A stretch of DNA of 64,000 nt from Hyphomicrobiales bacterium (lineage in GTDB: Bacteria > Pseudomonadota > Alphaproteobacteria > Rhizobiales > Xanthobacteraceae). The stretch's first letter is position 1; the number at the start of each line of letters is the position of its first letter. Positions 16,996-26,253 of the stretch are shown in pieces. The DNA lies in assembly GCA_009377755.1 (NCBI GenBank), contig WHTM01000018.1, positions 26,204 to 90,203 of the forward strand, written 5' to 3'. The position numbers and the translations under genes are program-made. The notes under the pieces were generated by a model. The model saw only the letters and a list, made by a program, of their open reading frames with translations, searched no databases and was not told the origin of the DNA.

Positions 16996-17946
16996 ATGAC
17001 ATTGCAGGTGAAGACGGCTGCAATTGCACTCGCCGCGGCGCTTGCCTTGCCGGTTTCCGCCGGCGCCAGCGACATCAAGATGATGACCGGCCCGCAGGGC
17101 GGCTCTTGGATTCCGCTCGGCGGTCAGCTCAAGGACCTCTGGGAGAAGTCGGTATCGGGCATGAAGGTGCAGGTGTTCCCGGGCGCCGGCATCGCCAATG
17201 TACGCGGCATCGAGGAAGGCAAGGCCGATGTCGGCCTCGCCAACTCGATCTCCACCGCCGACGCGATGTCCGGGCGGGCGCCGTTCAACAAGCCGCACGG
17301 CAACGTCTGCAACGTTGCCTCGCTCTATCCGCAGTACTTCCAGTTCGTGGTGCTCGCCGACGCCGGCATCAACAAGGTTTCCGACCTCAAGGGCAAGGCG
17401 ATCACCACGCAGCAGCGCGGCAACACCGGTGAAGTGATCACCCGCCACTTCCTCGAAGCGCACGGTCTCAAGTACAGCGACCTCAAGGTGAGCTTCGTCG
17501 GCTACACCGACTCGGTGAACCAGATGAAGGACGGGCACGCGGTCGCCTTCGGGCTCAACACCCAGGCCCCGGCCGGCGCCGTGATGGACCTCCAGGCGGC
17601 GCGCGAGATCAGGATGCTCGAGCAGACCGACATCTACGACCAGATGCTCAAGCTCAATCCGAGCTACAAGATGATCACGCTGCCGAAGGGAACCTATCCG
17701 AAGCAGGACAAGGACCTCCAGGTGATCGGCTTCTTCACGCACGTGGTGGCGTCGTGCAAGCTGCCTACCGATGCGGTCTACACCATGACCAAGACGATCG
17801 CAGCCAACACCAAGACGCTCGCGACCGTCGCCAAGGACATTGCGTCGCTCAAGCCGGACGCGATGGCGGCGGACATCGGCGTGAAATTCCACCCTGGCGC
17901 CGCGAAGTACTACAAGGAAGTCGGCATCGATGTGAAGACCAATTGA
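16996..17946 (+). CDS. TAXI-family TRAP transporter solute-binding protein
   Basis: A periplasmic binding protein of 316 residues with a signal peptide (cleavage near VSAGAS, about 22-27) and the TAXI-family start IKMMTGPQGGSWIPLGGQL, then KADVGLANSISTADAM. TAXI receptors capture organic acids or glutamate-like ligands for TRAP permeases. The ATG at 16996 is preceded by GGGAGGACGACC. The fused permease gene follows after a 180-bp spacer occupied by a palindromic repeat. Confidence 0.93.
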   Translation: MTLQVKTAAIALAAALALPVSAGASDIKMMTGPQGGSWIPLGGQLKDLWEKSVSGMKVQVFPGAGIANVRGIEEGKADVGLANSISTADAMSGRAPFNKPHGNVCNVASLYPQYFQFVVLADAGINKVSDLKGKAITTQQRGNTGEVITRHFLEAHGLKYSDLKVSFVGYTDSVNQMKDGHAVAFGLNTQAPAGAVMDLQAAREIRMLEQTDIYDQMLKLNPSYKMITLPKGTYPKQDKDLQVIGFFTHVVASCKLPTDAVYTMTKTIAANTKTLATVAKDIASLKPDAMAADIGVKFHPGAAKYYKEVGIDVKTN

Positions 17947-17969
17947 TAGCTGGGTGCGGAAATTTCGCA

Positions 17970-18071
17970 GTCGTCCCCGCGAATGCGGGGACCCATACTC
18001 CGCGGCCCCTCGATAGACCTGTGGCTATGGGTCCCGGCTCGCGCTCGCTTCGCTCGCTTGGCCGGAACGAC
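17970..18071. repeat. GTCGTCCC...GGGACGAC repeat family, copy 1
   Basis: Inverted repeat of the type GTCGTCCCCGCGAATGCGGG ... GGCTATGGGTCCCGGCTCG ... GAACGAC, with GGGACCCATA opposite TATGGGTCCC. It lies between the TAXI receptor gene and its permease, where a hairpin could protect or attenuate the receptor mRNA. Other copies lie near 20028, 23266, 27645, 38199, 46103, 54529 and 61735. Confidence 0.8.
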
Positions 18072-18143
18072 AGCGAATTGATGAGCCGGAGTGGTGACAA
18101 GGCGACGTAGCGCAAGGCTCACCCTCCGGTGGATGCCATCGCG

Positions 18144-20015
18144 ATGAAGTTCGATTTGAGTTATGCCGGCATTGTTCGCCTCGCCGTGACGGTCATCGCC
18201 GTGGCGATGGCGCTCTATCATATGTGGGCGATCGGCTTCGGCTCGCCGGAAGCCGTCTGGTATCGCGGGACGCATCTGGCGTTTGCGCTGGTGCTGCTGT
18301 TCCTGATCTATCGGCGGTCGGGCACGCCCAGCGGCACGCCGACCGTGTTCGACTACCTCTTGATCGTGCTCGGCCTGGCGCCGATCCTGCATCTGTTCCT
18401 CAACTACGAATACGTCGTCACCCGTATCTTCTACATCGATGAACTGACGCCGACCGACATGATCATGGGCACGATCCTTGGCGTGATCGTGCTGGAGGCG
18501 ACGCGCCGCGTCATCGGCTGGACACTGCCGCTCACCGCGATCGTGTTCCTGCTCTACGGCTTCTTCGTCGCGCAGCTCGAGCCGATGCGGTTCATGGACC
18601 AGCTCTACATGACCACCGAGGGCATCTTCGGCATCCCGCTCTCGGTGTCGGCGGCCTATGTGCTGATCTTCGTGCTGTTTGGCGCCTTCATGGAGCGCAC
18701 TGGCACCGGGCAGCTGTTCATGGATTTTGCCATGGCGCTGACCGGGCACGCTGCCGGCGGCCCGGGCAAGGTGTCGGTGTTTTCGTCCAGCCTGTTCGGC
18801 ACCATCTCGGGCAGCGCGGTCGCCAACGTCATGGTCGACGGACCGATCACGATTCCGCTGATGAAGCGCTCGGGCTTTCCGCCGCACTTCGCCGCCGGCG
18901 TTGAATCGGTCGCCTCGACCGGCGGGCAGATCATGCCGCCGATCATGGGCGCGGCGGCGTTCGTGATGGCCGAATTCATCGGGGTCGGCTACGGGCAGGT
19001 GATCATCTGGGCGCTGATCCCGGCGATCCTCTACTACCTCGCCTGCTTCTCGGCGGTGCATTTCGAGGCCAAGCGCCGCGGCATCGTCGGCGTGCCGCGC
19101 TCGGAGCTGCCGCGGATGGGAACGGTGCTGCGCGAGCGCGGCCACCTGTTCATTCCGGTGCTGATTATCCTGTTCGTTCTGTATTCCGGCTACAGCGCGC
19201 CGATGTCGGCATTGGCCGGAACGCTCGCCTGCTTCCCGGTGGCGCTGTTGCGCAAGTCGACGCGCGGCTACGTGACCTTTATGAACATCATCGAAGCGAT
19301 GCGCGACGGCGCCAGGAACTGCCTGCCGGTCGCGCTCGCCTGCGCCTGCGCCGGCATCGTGATCGCGGTGGTGACGCTCGGCGGCCTCGGCATCGTCTTC
19401 ACCCAGTTCGTGATCGGGCTGGCGCAGGACACGCTGCTGCTGGCGCTGGTCCTGACGATGCTCGCCGGCATTGTGCTCGGCATGGGCATGCCGACCACGC
19501 CGGCCTACATCATCATGACGGCGTTGCTGGTCCCGGCCATCATCAAGCTCGGCGTGGTGGTGCCGGCCGCGCACATGTTCGCGTTCTATTTCGCGATCCT
19601 GTCGGCGATAACACCGCCGGTTGCGCTGGCGGTGTTCGCTGCCGCCGGGCTTGCCAAGGCCGACCTCTGGCCGAGCGGGCTCGCCGCGGTGAAGATCGGA
19701 TTCGCCGGGTTCATCGTGCCGTTCATGTTCGTCTACGAGCCGGCGCTGTTGATGATCGGCGACTGGCCGACGATCCTGGCGAGCTGCGTCTCCGCCAGCG
19801 TCGGCGTCGTGCTGTTCGCCGGCGGGCTGCACGGCTACTTTCTCACCGCTGCCACATACTGGCAACGCGCCCTCTTGCTCGTCGGCGGCCTGCTGCTGAT
19901 CAAGCCGGGCATCTATACCGATCTCGCCGGAGCAGCTATAGCGACATTCGTGATCGCGACGCAGGTGTTGGCGCGCCGTGCCGCGGCAGTGGAAGTTGTC
20001 AAGCAGGTTCGCTGA
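18144..20015 (+). CDS. TRAP transporter fused permease (4TM/12TM)
   Basis: A roughly 623-residue fusion of the small (DctQ) and large (DctM) TRAP membrane subunits. The N-terminal ~180 residues carry four TM segments with an RMDFLY-type equivalent; the remainder is the 12-TM DctM domain with SGSAVANVMVDGPITIPLMK and GMGMPTTPAYIIM signatures. This fused form is the usual partner of TAXI receptors, encoded just upstream. A GTG start 15 bp upstream (18129) is equally open; I chose ATG 18144. It drives sodium- or proton-coupled uptake. Confidence 0.93.
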   Translation: MKFDLSYAGIVRLAVTVIAVAMALYHMWAIGFGSPEAVWYRGTHLAFALVLLFLIYRRSGTPSGTPTVFDYLLIVLGLAPILHLFLNYEYVVTRIFYIDELTPTDMIMGTILGVIVLEATRRVIGWTLPLTAIVFLLYGFFVAQLEPMRFMDQLYMTTEGIFGIPLSVSAAYVLIFVLFGAFMERTGTGQLFMDFAMALTGHAAGGPGKVSVFSSSLFGTISGSAVANVMVDGPITIPLMKRSGFPPHFAAGVESVASTGGQIMPPIMGAAAFVMAEFIGVGYGQVIIWALIPAILYYLACFSAVHFEAKRRGIVGVPRSELPRMGTVLRERGHLFIPVLIILFVLYSGYSAPMSALAGTLACFPVALLRKSTRGYVTFMNIIEAMRDGARNCLPVALACACAGIVIAVVTLGGLGIVFTQFVIGLAQDTLLLALVLTMLAGIVLGMGMPTTPAYIIMTALLVPAIIKLGVVVPAAHMFAFYFAILSAITPPVALAVFAAAGLAKADLWPSGLAAVKIGFAGFIVPFMFVYEPALLMIGDWPTILASCVSASVGVVLFAGGLHGYFLTAATYWQRALLLVGGLLLIKPGIYTDLAGAAIATFVIATQVLARRAAAVEVVKQVR

Positions 20016-20027
20016 ACATATCCGGCT

Positions 20028-20186
20028 GTCATCCCGGACGGCAAGCGAAGCCGCCGATCCGGGGCCCACATACCCCGGCGCTTCAATTGAAACACAGGGG
20101 TACATAGGTCCCGGCTCTCCCCCGGCTCAAAGGCCAGGCTCAAGGCCGGGGTCGGTCGGGATCGGCCAGGATCGGCCAGGATGACA
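20028..20186. repeat. GTCATCCCGG repeat, degenerate copy
   Basis: Starts GTCATCCCGGACGGC and contains GATCCGGGGCCCACATA and AGGTCCCGGCTC, in the same family layout as 17970 and 46103. It ends in two copies of ATCGGCCAGG before GATGAC. It separates the TRAP permease from the dehydratase gene. Confidence 0.65.
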
Positions 20187-20201
20187 TGGAGAGGCGCGTT
20201 C

Positions 20202-21929
20202 ATGACTCCTCGCAAGGCCCCCGAATCCCTTCGCAGCCATCGTTGGCTCGGCGTCAACGACATGCGTTCGTTCGGGCACCGCTCGCGGCTGCGCCAGTTC
20301 GGCTACGACGCCGCCGACTGGGGCGGCAAGCCGGTGATCGGCATCATCAATACCTGGAGCGACATCAACGCCTGCCACGGGCATCTGCGCGCGCGCGCCG
20401 AGGACGTGAAGCGCGGTGTGCAGCAGGCCGGCGGCTTTCCGCTGGAACTGCCGGCGATGTCGCTCGCCGAGCCGTTCGTGAAGCCCTCGACTATGCTCTA
20501 TCGCAACTTCCTGGCGATGGAGACAGAGGAGCTTCTGCGCAGCCACCCGATCGACGGCGTCGTGCTGATGGGCGGCTGCGACAAGACCACGCCGGCGCTG
20601 ATCATGGGCGCGACCAGCATGGGCATTCCGGCGATCTACGTGCCGGCCGGGCCGATGCTGCGCGGCAACTGGCGCGGCAACCAGCTCGGCTCCGGCACCG
20701 ATGCCTGGAAATACTGGGACGAAAAACGCGCCGGCAACATCAGCGAGGACGACTGGGCGGAGATCGAGGGCGGCATCTCCCGCTCGTTCGGCACCTGCAT
20801 GGTGATGGGCACCGCCGCCACCATGATGGCGATCGCCGAGGCGATGGGCATGACGCTGCCGGGCGCGTCCTCGATCCCGGCGGTCGATTCAAGCCATGCG
20901 CGCATGTGCGCCGCCGCTGGCCGACGCATCGTCGACATGGTGTGGGAGGATTTGACGCCGGGCAAGATCATCACGTCGGCTGCGGTCGACAACGCGATCC
21001 GCGTACACATGGCGATGGGCGGCTCGACCAACGCCATCATTCATGTGATCGCCATGGCGCGCCGCGCCGGGCTCAAGCTCGACATGCGGCGCTTCGACGA
21101 GATCTCGCGCGAGATTCCGGTGATCGCCAATGTGCGGCCGTCGGGCCAATACCTGATGGAGGATTTTTTCTATGCCGGCGGCCTGCGTGCGCTGATGGCG
21201 GAGCTGAAGGACAAGCTCGACCTCTCCTGCACCACGGTCACCGGCAAGAGCCTGGGCGAGAACATCGCCGGTGCCGCGGTCTACCATCCCGACGTCATCC
21301 ATCCGCTGCGCGATCCACTCTATGCCGAAGGCGCCACCGCCGTGCTCACCGGCAACCTCGCGCCCGACGGCTGCGTGATGAAGCCGTCGGCGGCCGAGCC
21401 GCGCTTTCTGCATCATCGCGGCAAGACGATCGCGTTCGAGGACTACAACGAGATGGCGCGCGAGGTGGAGCGCGAGGACCTCGACGTCACCGCCGACCAC
21501 ATCCTGGTGCTGAAGAACGGCGGGCCGAAAGGCGGCCCCGGCATGCCGGAATGGGGCATGCTGCCGATCCCGCGCAAGCTGGTCAAAGCCGGCGTGCGCG
21601 ACATGGTGCGCATTTCCGACGCGCGCATGAGCGGCACCAGCTACGGTGCCTGCATCCTGCATGTTGCGCCGGAAAGCTACGTCGGCGGGCCACTCGCGCT
21701 AGTGCAGACCGACGACGAGATCGAGGTGGATGTTGCGAGGCGCCGCATCCACCTGCACGTGTCAGACGAGGAATTGGCGCGCCGCCGCGCCGCCTGGACA
21801 CCGCCTCCGCCGCGCTATGAGCGCGGATACGGCGCGATGTTCTCGCAACACGTCGCCCAAGCCGACCAGGGCTGCGACTTCGATTTCCTGGAGGGAACCG
21901 CTGCTACGGCAGAGCCGGAGATTCATTAA
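20202..21929 (+). CDS. IlvD/Edd-family dehydratase, probable sugar-acid (L-arabinonate-like) dehydratase
   Basis: A 575-residue Fe-S dehydratase. The three cluster cysteines are visible in INTWSDINACHGH, LMGGCDKTTPALIMG and SFGTCMVMG. The sequence resembles the aldonate branch (NDMRSFGHRSRLRQFGYD start, NTWSDINACHGHL) more than branched-chain biosynthetic IlvD. ATG 20202 has TGGAGAGG 8 nt upstream; the in-frame start at 20181 lacks one. It follows the TAXI-TRAP genes, suggesting that the transporter brings in a sugar acid; that is inference. Confidence 0.9.
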   Translation: MTPRKAPESLRSHRWLGVNDMRSFGHRSRLRQFGYDAADWGGKPVIGIINTWSDINACHGHLRARAEDVKRGVQQAGGFPLELPAMSLAEPFVKPSTMLYRNFLAMETEELLRSHPIDGVVLMGGCDKTTPALIMGATSMGIPAIYVPAGPMLRGNWRGNQLGSGTDAWKYWDEKRAGNISEDDWAEIEGGISRSFGTCMVMGTAATMMAIAEAMGMTLPGASSIPAVDSSHARMCAAAGRRIVDMVWEDLTPGKIITSAAVDNAIRVHMAMGGSTNAIIHVIAMARRAGLKLDMRRFDEISREIPVIANVRPSGQYLMEDFFYAGGLRALMAELKDKLDLSCTTVTGKSLGENIAGAAVYHPDVIHPLRDPLYAEGATAVLTGNLAPDGCVMKPSAAEPRFLHHRGKTIAFEDYNEMAREVEREDLDVTADHILVLKNGGPKGGPGMPEWGMLPIPRKLVKAGVRDMVRISDARMSGTSYGACILHVAPESYVGGPLALVQTDDEIEVDVARRRIHLHVSDEELARRRAAWTPPPPRYERGYGAMFSQHVAQADQGCDFDFLEGTAATAEPEIH

Positions 21930-21957
21930 GCGCGTACGCACAAGTGCGCCGTGGATG

Positions 21958-22200
21958 TCATTTCCTGTTCATGACGTCAGGCAGCCAAGGGACAGCCACG
22001 AGCGCGGCATCGCGTGCCGCGGCTTCGGTCAGGTACACTGCGTCCGCGTATGAGCCGATCGGAAACCATCCTCGCAGATCTTCGCTGTCGCGGCGGTACT
22101 CCTCGAATCCGAACGATCCATCTGGCCGCACGAAGATGTCCACGCACCGATCGCCTGAGTCGGTTTCTATCGATCGCAAGACGCGATTTTTTTGAGCCAT
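21958..22200 (-). CDS. Conserved hypothetical small protein
   Basis: An 80-residue protein beginning MAQKNRVLRSIETDSGDRCV with VDIFVRPDGSFGFEEYRRD and GWFPIGSYADAV. It is a compact soluble-looking domain with no membrane segment. AGAGAGAA lies just upstream of the ATG at 22200, supporting translation. It is convergent with the dehydratase, 28 bp away. I do not recognise a function. Confidence 0.65.
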   Translation of the reverse strand: MAQKNRVLRSIETDSGDRCVDIFVRPDGSFGFEEYRRDSEDLRGWFPIGSYADAVYLTEAAARDAALVAVPWLPDVMNRK

Positions 22201-22308
22201 CGTTCTCTCTGCTCTTGCATGGTGCGCACGGTGGAGCCGGAGATTCATGAGGCGGAGGGCGCGCACTAGACGACTGATTCCATGAAACCGATCAGCCCTT
22301 CGTCGCCC

Positions 22309-22385
22309 CTGGATTGCTTCGCCTTCGGCTCGCAATGACGGCCGGGGCTCGTCATTGCGAGGCGCGTAGCGCCGAAGCAATCCAG
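22309..22385. repeat. CTGGATTGCTTCG...CGAAGCAATCCAG repeat
   Basis: A 77-bp inverted repeat whose ends are CTGGATTGCTTCG and CGAAGCAATCCAG, with inner CGCAATGACG / CGTCATTGCGAGG. Related units lie at 57086-57262. It is located in the 300-bp gap between the small hypothetical gene and the methyltransferase. Confidence 0.85.
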
Positions 22386-22428
22386 ACCTTGTGCGGCGGG
22401 ATATGATTCGAATTTCGAAAACGCTGAA

Positions 22429-22503
22429 CTAGTGTCCTTTCGAATCCGAAGTTCGCTAAGAAGGTGCTGCAAGATATTGCGAACTTCAGATTCGGGACAC
22501 TAG
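22429..22503. repeat. CTAG hairpin element b (type H1, single)
   Basis: A 75-bp palindrome from CTAGTGTCCTTTCGAATCC to GATTCGGGACACTAG with an extra TTT in the left arm and loop GGTGCTGCAAGA. Its reverse complement matches hairpins c and i closely. Its right CTAG forms the TAG stop of the methyltransferase gene. Confidence 0.9.
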
Positions 22504-23114
22504 CGGGGCGTCGCCGCTCCCTCGTAAAAGAAGGTCATAATTTTCGGCCCTGGGATATACCCGGTTTCAAGCCGATCGATGCGAAATCCGGCATTGCTCA
22601 CCAGGTTATCGATCTGCCGATTGAGATGACATCCGCCGGTCAGCGGCCTCCACCACGGCGTGATTCGATCTTGCCAAGCGGCAACGCCGGCTTCGGGCGC
22701 GCGACCGTGCTCGACAAAGAGCAGACGGCCGCTCGGCCGCAACACGCGCCGCATTTCGCCGAGCGCGATTCCGACATTGGGAATGCTGCATCCCACCCAC
22801 GTCATGACGATCGTGTCGACACTATGATCGGCCAACGGAATGCACTCGGCGGAGCCATTCAGCAGGCGAACATTAAGCCGCGTCAGTTTTGCCTTGTTCC
22901 CGGCGCGTGCCAGGAGCTGAGGTGACGGGTCAAGCCCGAAGACCTCTTCGACCTGCGGTGAGTAAAGCGGCAGGTTCAAGCCCGAGCCGATGCCGACGTC
23001 GAGAACACGTCCCTCAGCAGCTTCTGTGATCCGCTGCCGGAACGGACGAAGCCGCTTGTTGCGCATGGACAAATCAACGAGAGTCGGCAAAACCCAATCC
23101 TGATAGAATCCCAT
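22500..23114 (-). CDS. Class I SAM-dependent methyltransferase
   Basis: A 204-residue Rossmann methyltransferase. Motif I is LDVGIGSGLNLPLY (38-51), followed by the motif II acidic residue in GLDPSPQ and HSVDTIVMTWVGCSIP as post-motif region; it resembles UbiE-like and phospholipid methyltransferases. The substrate is not deducible. The last codons CCC CGC and stop TAG abut hairpin element b, whose end provides the stop. Confidence 0.88.
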   Translation of the reverse strand: MGFYQDWVLPTLVDLSMRNKRLRPFRQRITEAAEGRVLDVGIGSGLNLPLYSPQVEEVFGLDPSPQLLARAGNKAKLTRLNVRLLNGSAECIPLADHSVDTIVMTWVGCSIPNVGIALGEMRRVLRPSGRLLFVEHGRAPEAGVAAWQDRITPWWRPLTGGCHLNRQIDNLVSNAGFRIDRLETGYIPGPKIMTFFYEGAATPR

Positions 23115-23265
23115 CGCGATGCTCCATCCGACGATGATGATGGAATGGCGGTTCGCGCGCTCACCACCCCTATCCGACCCGGAACCGGAGGCGGCGCGCC
23201 GCCTTGGCGCTCCTCTCCGCGCAACGATGGCGCCGGAGATTCATAAAGAGACTTGCAATCGAAGT

Positions 23266-23373
23266 TGCCGTCCTCGCGCAAACGGAGACCCATACTCCGT
23301 TGAGGCTGGGTGTTGCGCGGCACCGGCAATTCTGCAATTCGGTGGTTATGGGCCCCACCCTCGCGGGGACGAC
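23266..23373. repeat. Degenerate GTCGTCCC-type repeat before the MBL gene
   Basis: Shows GGAGACCCATACTCC and GGTTATGGGCCCC ... CGCGGGGACGAC, the family layout seen at 17970 and 27645. It ends 3 bp before the probable start of the MBL hydrolase, so the translation start region derives from the repeat. Confidence 0.65.
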
Positions 23374-23375
23374 AT

Positions 23376-24320
23376 ATGAGTGGCAGTATGGCCGACGACA
23401 TCGTCTTCGACAAGCGCTTCGACCTCGCTGCCGGCGTCGTCGAGGAGGTGATGCCCGGTGTGCGCCGGATTCTCTGCAACAATCCCAGCCCGTTCACATT
23501 CAAGGGCACGGTCAGTTACATCGTCGGCAAGGGCAAGGTTGCGATCGTCGACCCCGGTCCCGACGACTCTGCGCATGTCGCGGCGCTGCTCGATGCGGTG
23601 CGCGGCGAGACCGTGACGCACATCTTCGTCACCCACACCCACCGCGACCATTCTCCGGCCGTTCCCGCCGTCAAGGCGGCGACCGGCGCGACAGTCTACG
23701 CCGAGGGGCCGCACCGCCCGTCGCGAGAGGTTCATCTCGGCGAGGCGCCGCGCCTCGATGCCAGCGGCGATTTCGATTTCCGTCCCGATGTGATGCTCGC
23801 CGACGGCGAGACGGTTGCCAGCGAGGACTGGACCTTCGAGGCGGTGACGACGCCGGGCCACACCAAGAACCATATGGCGTTTGCCTTGAAGGAGGTGAAT
23901 GCCATGTTCATCGGCGATCACGTCATGGCGTGGTCGACCTCGATCGTCGCGCCGCCGGACGGCTCGATGGGCGACTACATGGCCTCGCTGGAAAAGCTCA
24001 CGCCCCGTGGCGAGACCGTCTATCTTCCCGGCCACGGCGGCTTGATCAACGACGCGCCGACGTTCGTTGCGCAGTATATCCGGCACCGCAAGGGCCGGGA
24101 GGACTCGATCCTGGCCCGCCTGGCGAAAGGCGCCGCCGACATCCCGACACTGGTGCGGGCAATCTATATCGGCATCGATCCGCGCTTGGTCGGCGCCGCC
24201 GGCCTGTCGGTCTTTGCGCATCTGGAGGACATGCTGACGCGCGGCATGGTCGCCTGCGACGGCGAACCGTCGCTGACCGGCAGCTATCGTCTGGTGCGCG
24301 GCGGCCTGGGCGCCTCCTGA
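23376..24320 (+). CDS. MBL-fold metallo-hydrolase
   Basis: A roughly 314-residue beta-lactamase-fold hydrolase with the di-zinc motif HTHRDH (87-92), a following His in TTPGHTKNHMAF, the bridging Asp in MFIGDHVM and the late His in YLPGHGG. It belongs to the LACTB2-like hydrolase group. The start could be ATG 23376 or 23388 (MADDIVFDKRF); both follow a repeat and lack a strong ribosome-binding site. Its 3' end overlaps the convergent DUF1499 gene by 37 bp. Confidence 0.9.
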   Translation: MSGSMADDIVFDKRFDLAAGVVEEVMPGVRRILCNNPSPFTFKGTVSYIVGKGKVAIVDPGPDDSAHVAALLDAVRGETVTHIFVTHTHRDHSPAVPAVKAATGATVYAEGPHRPSREVHLGEAPRLDASGDFDFRPDVMLADGETVASEDWTFEAVTTPGHTKNHMAFALKEVNAMFIGDHVMAWSTSIVAPPDGSMGDYMASLEKLTPRGETVYLPGHGGLINDAPTFVAQYIRHRKGREDSILARLAKGAADIPTLVRAIYIGIDPRLVGAAGLSVFAHLEDMLTRGMVACDGEPSLTGSYRLVRGGLGAS

Positions 24321-25129
24321 GCCGGCGGCTCGGGCGAGCGGCTCGCGGGCGGCAGGGCGTCGATCGCCGCTTCGATCTCCTCCAGCAGCGATGTAATGCG
24401 CGCGGCATTGGTGCCGAGGTCGTGCCAGCCGTAGCGCGACGCCGAGCGGACATCGATGCGCGCCCCGTCCTGTTCGGCGCGAATGCGCACGACGACGTCG
24501 TCGCGGAAGCCCATGATCGGCGTGCGCGCCACCGCCTCGATGTGACCGTCGCGGCGGCGGGGCAGCGGCTGGCGCGCCTCGATGATGCGCCACCTGCGCT
24601 TGTTGATGACCACGTACGTCGTCTCGTAGACGACTAATGGAGAGGCCGAGAGCAGCAGCGGCTCGATCTCGGGATAGGCGGCGTTCTGCTTGGCCGCCGC
24701 GTCCGCACCGGGATAGGTAACGGGATTGCTGCCCTGCCGCGGCCGCACCCGCGCCAGCGCTTCGAGCCGCGGCGGATCGCCCGGATCCGTGGTGATGTCG
24801 TTGATCGCCGGCAGGCGGTAGGCCTTGCTCCCGAGATACCCGGGATAGGCCAGCAGCCCGAGGCCGATGACCATCGCTCCCAGGGCCGAGCCGAATCCTT
24901 CCAGCCCGTCCTTCCAGATCACCACCATGGCGCCCAGGGCAAGGACGATGGCACCACCAGCAAGCACCAGCGCGCCGGCGACGGTGGCCAGCGCCGGCAC
25001 GATCTCCAGGAGGTCGGCGCGCACGATTATCGTGCCGAGAATCGCCGTCGCCAGCGCGAATAGCGCCACCCGGCGTGCCCAGACCGCTAGCCGCGACTTC
25101 GGCTCCTCGGTGATGCGTCGCCGTGCCAT
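24284..25129 (-). CDS. DUF1499-domain membrane protein
   Basis: A 281-residue protein beginning MARRRITEEPKSRL, with about three hydrophobic segments in the first 110 residues, then a soluble DUF1499 domain (YPEIEPLLL, VVYETTYVVINKRRWRIIEA, TPIMGFRDDVVVRIR). The C-terminus is Pro/Arg-rich. It lies 8 bp downstream of the M48 peptidase gene, forming an operon with it and the DUF898 gene. Function of DUF1499 is unknown. Confidence 0.82.
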   Translation of the reverse strand: MARRRITEEPKSRLAVWARRVALFALATAILGTIIVRADLLEIVPALATVAGALVLAGGAIVLALGAMVVIWKDGLEGFGSALGAMVIGLGLLAYPGYLGSKAYRLPAINDITTDPGDPPRLEALARVRPRQGSNPVTYPGADAAAKQNAAYPEIEPLLLSASPLVVYETTYVVINKRRWRIIEARQPLPRRRDGHIEAVARTPIMGFRDDVVVRIRAEQDGARIDVRSASRYGWHDLGTNAARITSLLEEIEAAIDALPPASRSPEPPAQEAPRPPRTRR

Positions 25130-25137
25130 GCCCGTCC

Positions 25138-26244
25138 CTACGGCTCCGCACAGATTCGCCGCAATGCAGCCCACTGCGCGGCGTCGAGCAGAGGGGCACG
25201 CGATGACGGCGGCGCGATGACATTGATGGCGCGGACACGGTCCTCGACATCGGGGTGATCGAGCCAGATGCGAACACCCGGCTTTCGGCCGCCATCGATG
25301 CGCCGGAGGATCGTGCCGAGCGCCGCCGCGTCGCCGCCGATGCGGCCGACAAGCCGTGTGCCGAATGCATCCGCCGCCAGCTCCACCTCGCGCGAGTACG
25401 ACGACCGGATCAGCGTGCCGGCCGCGAGCACGACGGCACCGCCCCCGACGAAGTCGCCGAGCAGCATGCCGAACAGCAGCGACAAGCCGGCGCTCTGCAG
25501 CATCGAGCGGGTGCCGTCGCGATGCACCACATGCCCGATCTCGTGCGCGATCACGGCGGCCAGCTCGTCGGGGCTCTCGGCCTTGTCCAGGAGCCCCTGG
25601 AACACGTAGACGTGCCCGCCCGGAAGCGCGATGGCATTCGCCTCGGTGCGGCGGACCACCGACACTTTCAGCGGCAGCGGCAACGCCGCGGCCCGTTCCA
25701 TCGACTCGATCAGCGCCTCGAGGGCCGCCTGGCCGGGCTGTTCGACCGGCAGCGAGCCGCACACCAATCGGTCGCCCAGTTTCCGCGTGTCGAGCATGGA
25801 ACGCACCTGTGCGTCGACAGCTTCACCGAGGCGGCGCTCGACGCCCGCGGGAACGAGCGGTGCGAGGCGCGCTGCCAATTCCGGAACGACGAACACGGCG
25901 ACGACGACCAGCGACAGCGTCGCCACCAGGCTCAACGCGATCACTCGTATGCGCGCGCGCCGGTCGGTCGCCCCGCTGCGGTCGACGGTCAGGGCGCGAT
26001 CGTCGATCTCGGCGGCGAAGGCGGGATCATGAATTTCCAGCCGTGCCAGCGCCGGCTCGCCGTTCAGCCCGAGCCGCAGCACTTGCTTCGGCGCCGAAAG
26101 GTGTTCGATGTCGGCATAGGGCCATTCGGCAAGGTCGTCGCCGCGGCTATCGAGGATGACCAGCGTCTCCGGCGTGAGCTCGACCGACACATCGTGGCGC
26201 GCGCTCGTCGTCCCGTCGAAATAGATGCCGGTGCCCTTGCTCAT
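25138..26244 (-). CDS. M48-family metallopeptidase, membrane-anchored
   Basis: A 368-residue zinc peptidase with HEIGH (234-238) and the third ligand in the ELAADAFG region (about 288). A single hydrophobic segment at about 100-122 separates an N-terminal cytoplasmic domain from the peptidase domain, which has a periplasmic orientation by analogy with BepA/LoiP-type proteases. It lies 9 bp after the DUF898 gene and 8 bp before the DUF1499 gene, so a three-gene membrane operon. A role in envelope protein quality control is inference. Confidence 0.9.
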   Translation of the reverse strand: MSKGTGIYFDGTTSARHDVSVELTPETLVILDSRGDDLAEWPYADIEHLSAPKQVLRLGLNGEPALARLEIHDPAFAAEIDDRALTVDRSGATDRRARIRVIALSLVATLSLVVVAVFVVPELAARLAPLVPAGVERRLGEAVDAQVRSMLDTRKLGDRLVCGSLPVEQPGQAALEALIESMERAAALPLPLKVSVVRRTEANAIALPGGHVYVFQGLLDKAESPDELAAVIAHEIGHVVHRDGTRSMLQSAGLSLLFGMLLGDFVGGGAVVLAAGTLIRSSYSREVELAADAFGTRLVGRIGGDAAALGTILRRIDGGRKPGVRIWLDHPDVEDRVRAINVIAPPSSRAPLLDAAQWAALRRICAEP

Positions 26245-26253
26245 GCCTTCGCC

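Noticed and set aside
17910..20105. A 731-codon minus-strand frame opposite the TRAP permease
   Set aside because: Very rich in His/Asp/Arg/Gln, the usual antisense image of a hydrophobic gene in GC-rich DNA; the plus strand is a full TRAP fusion.
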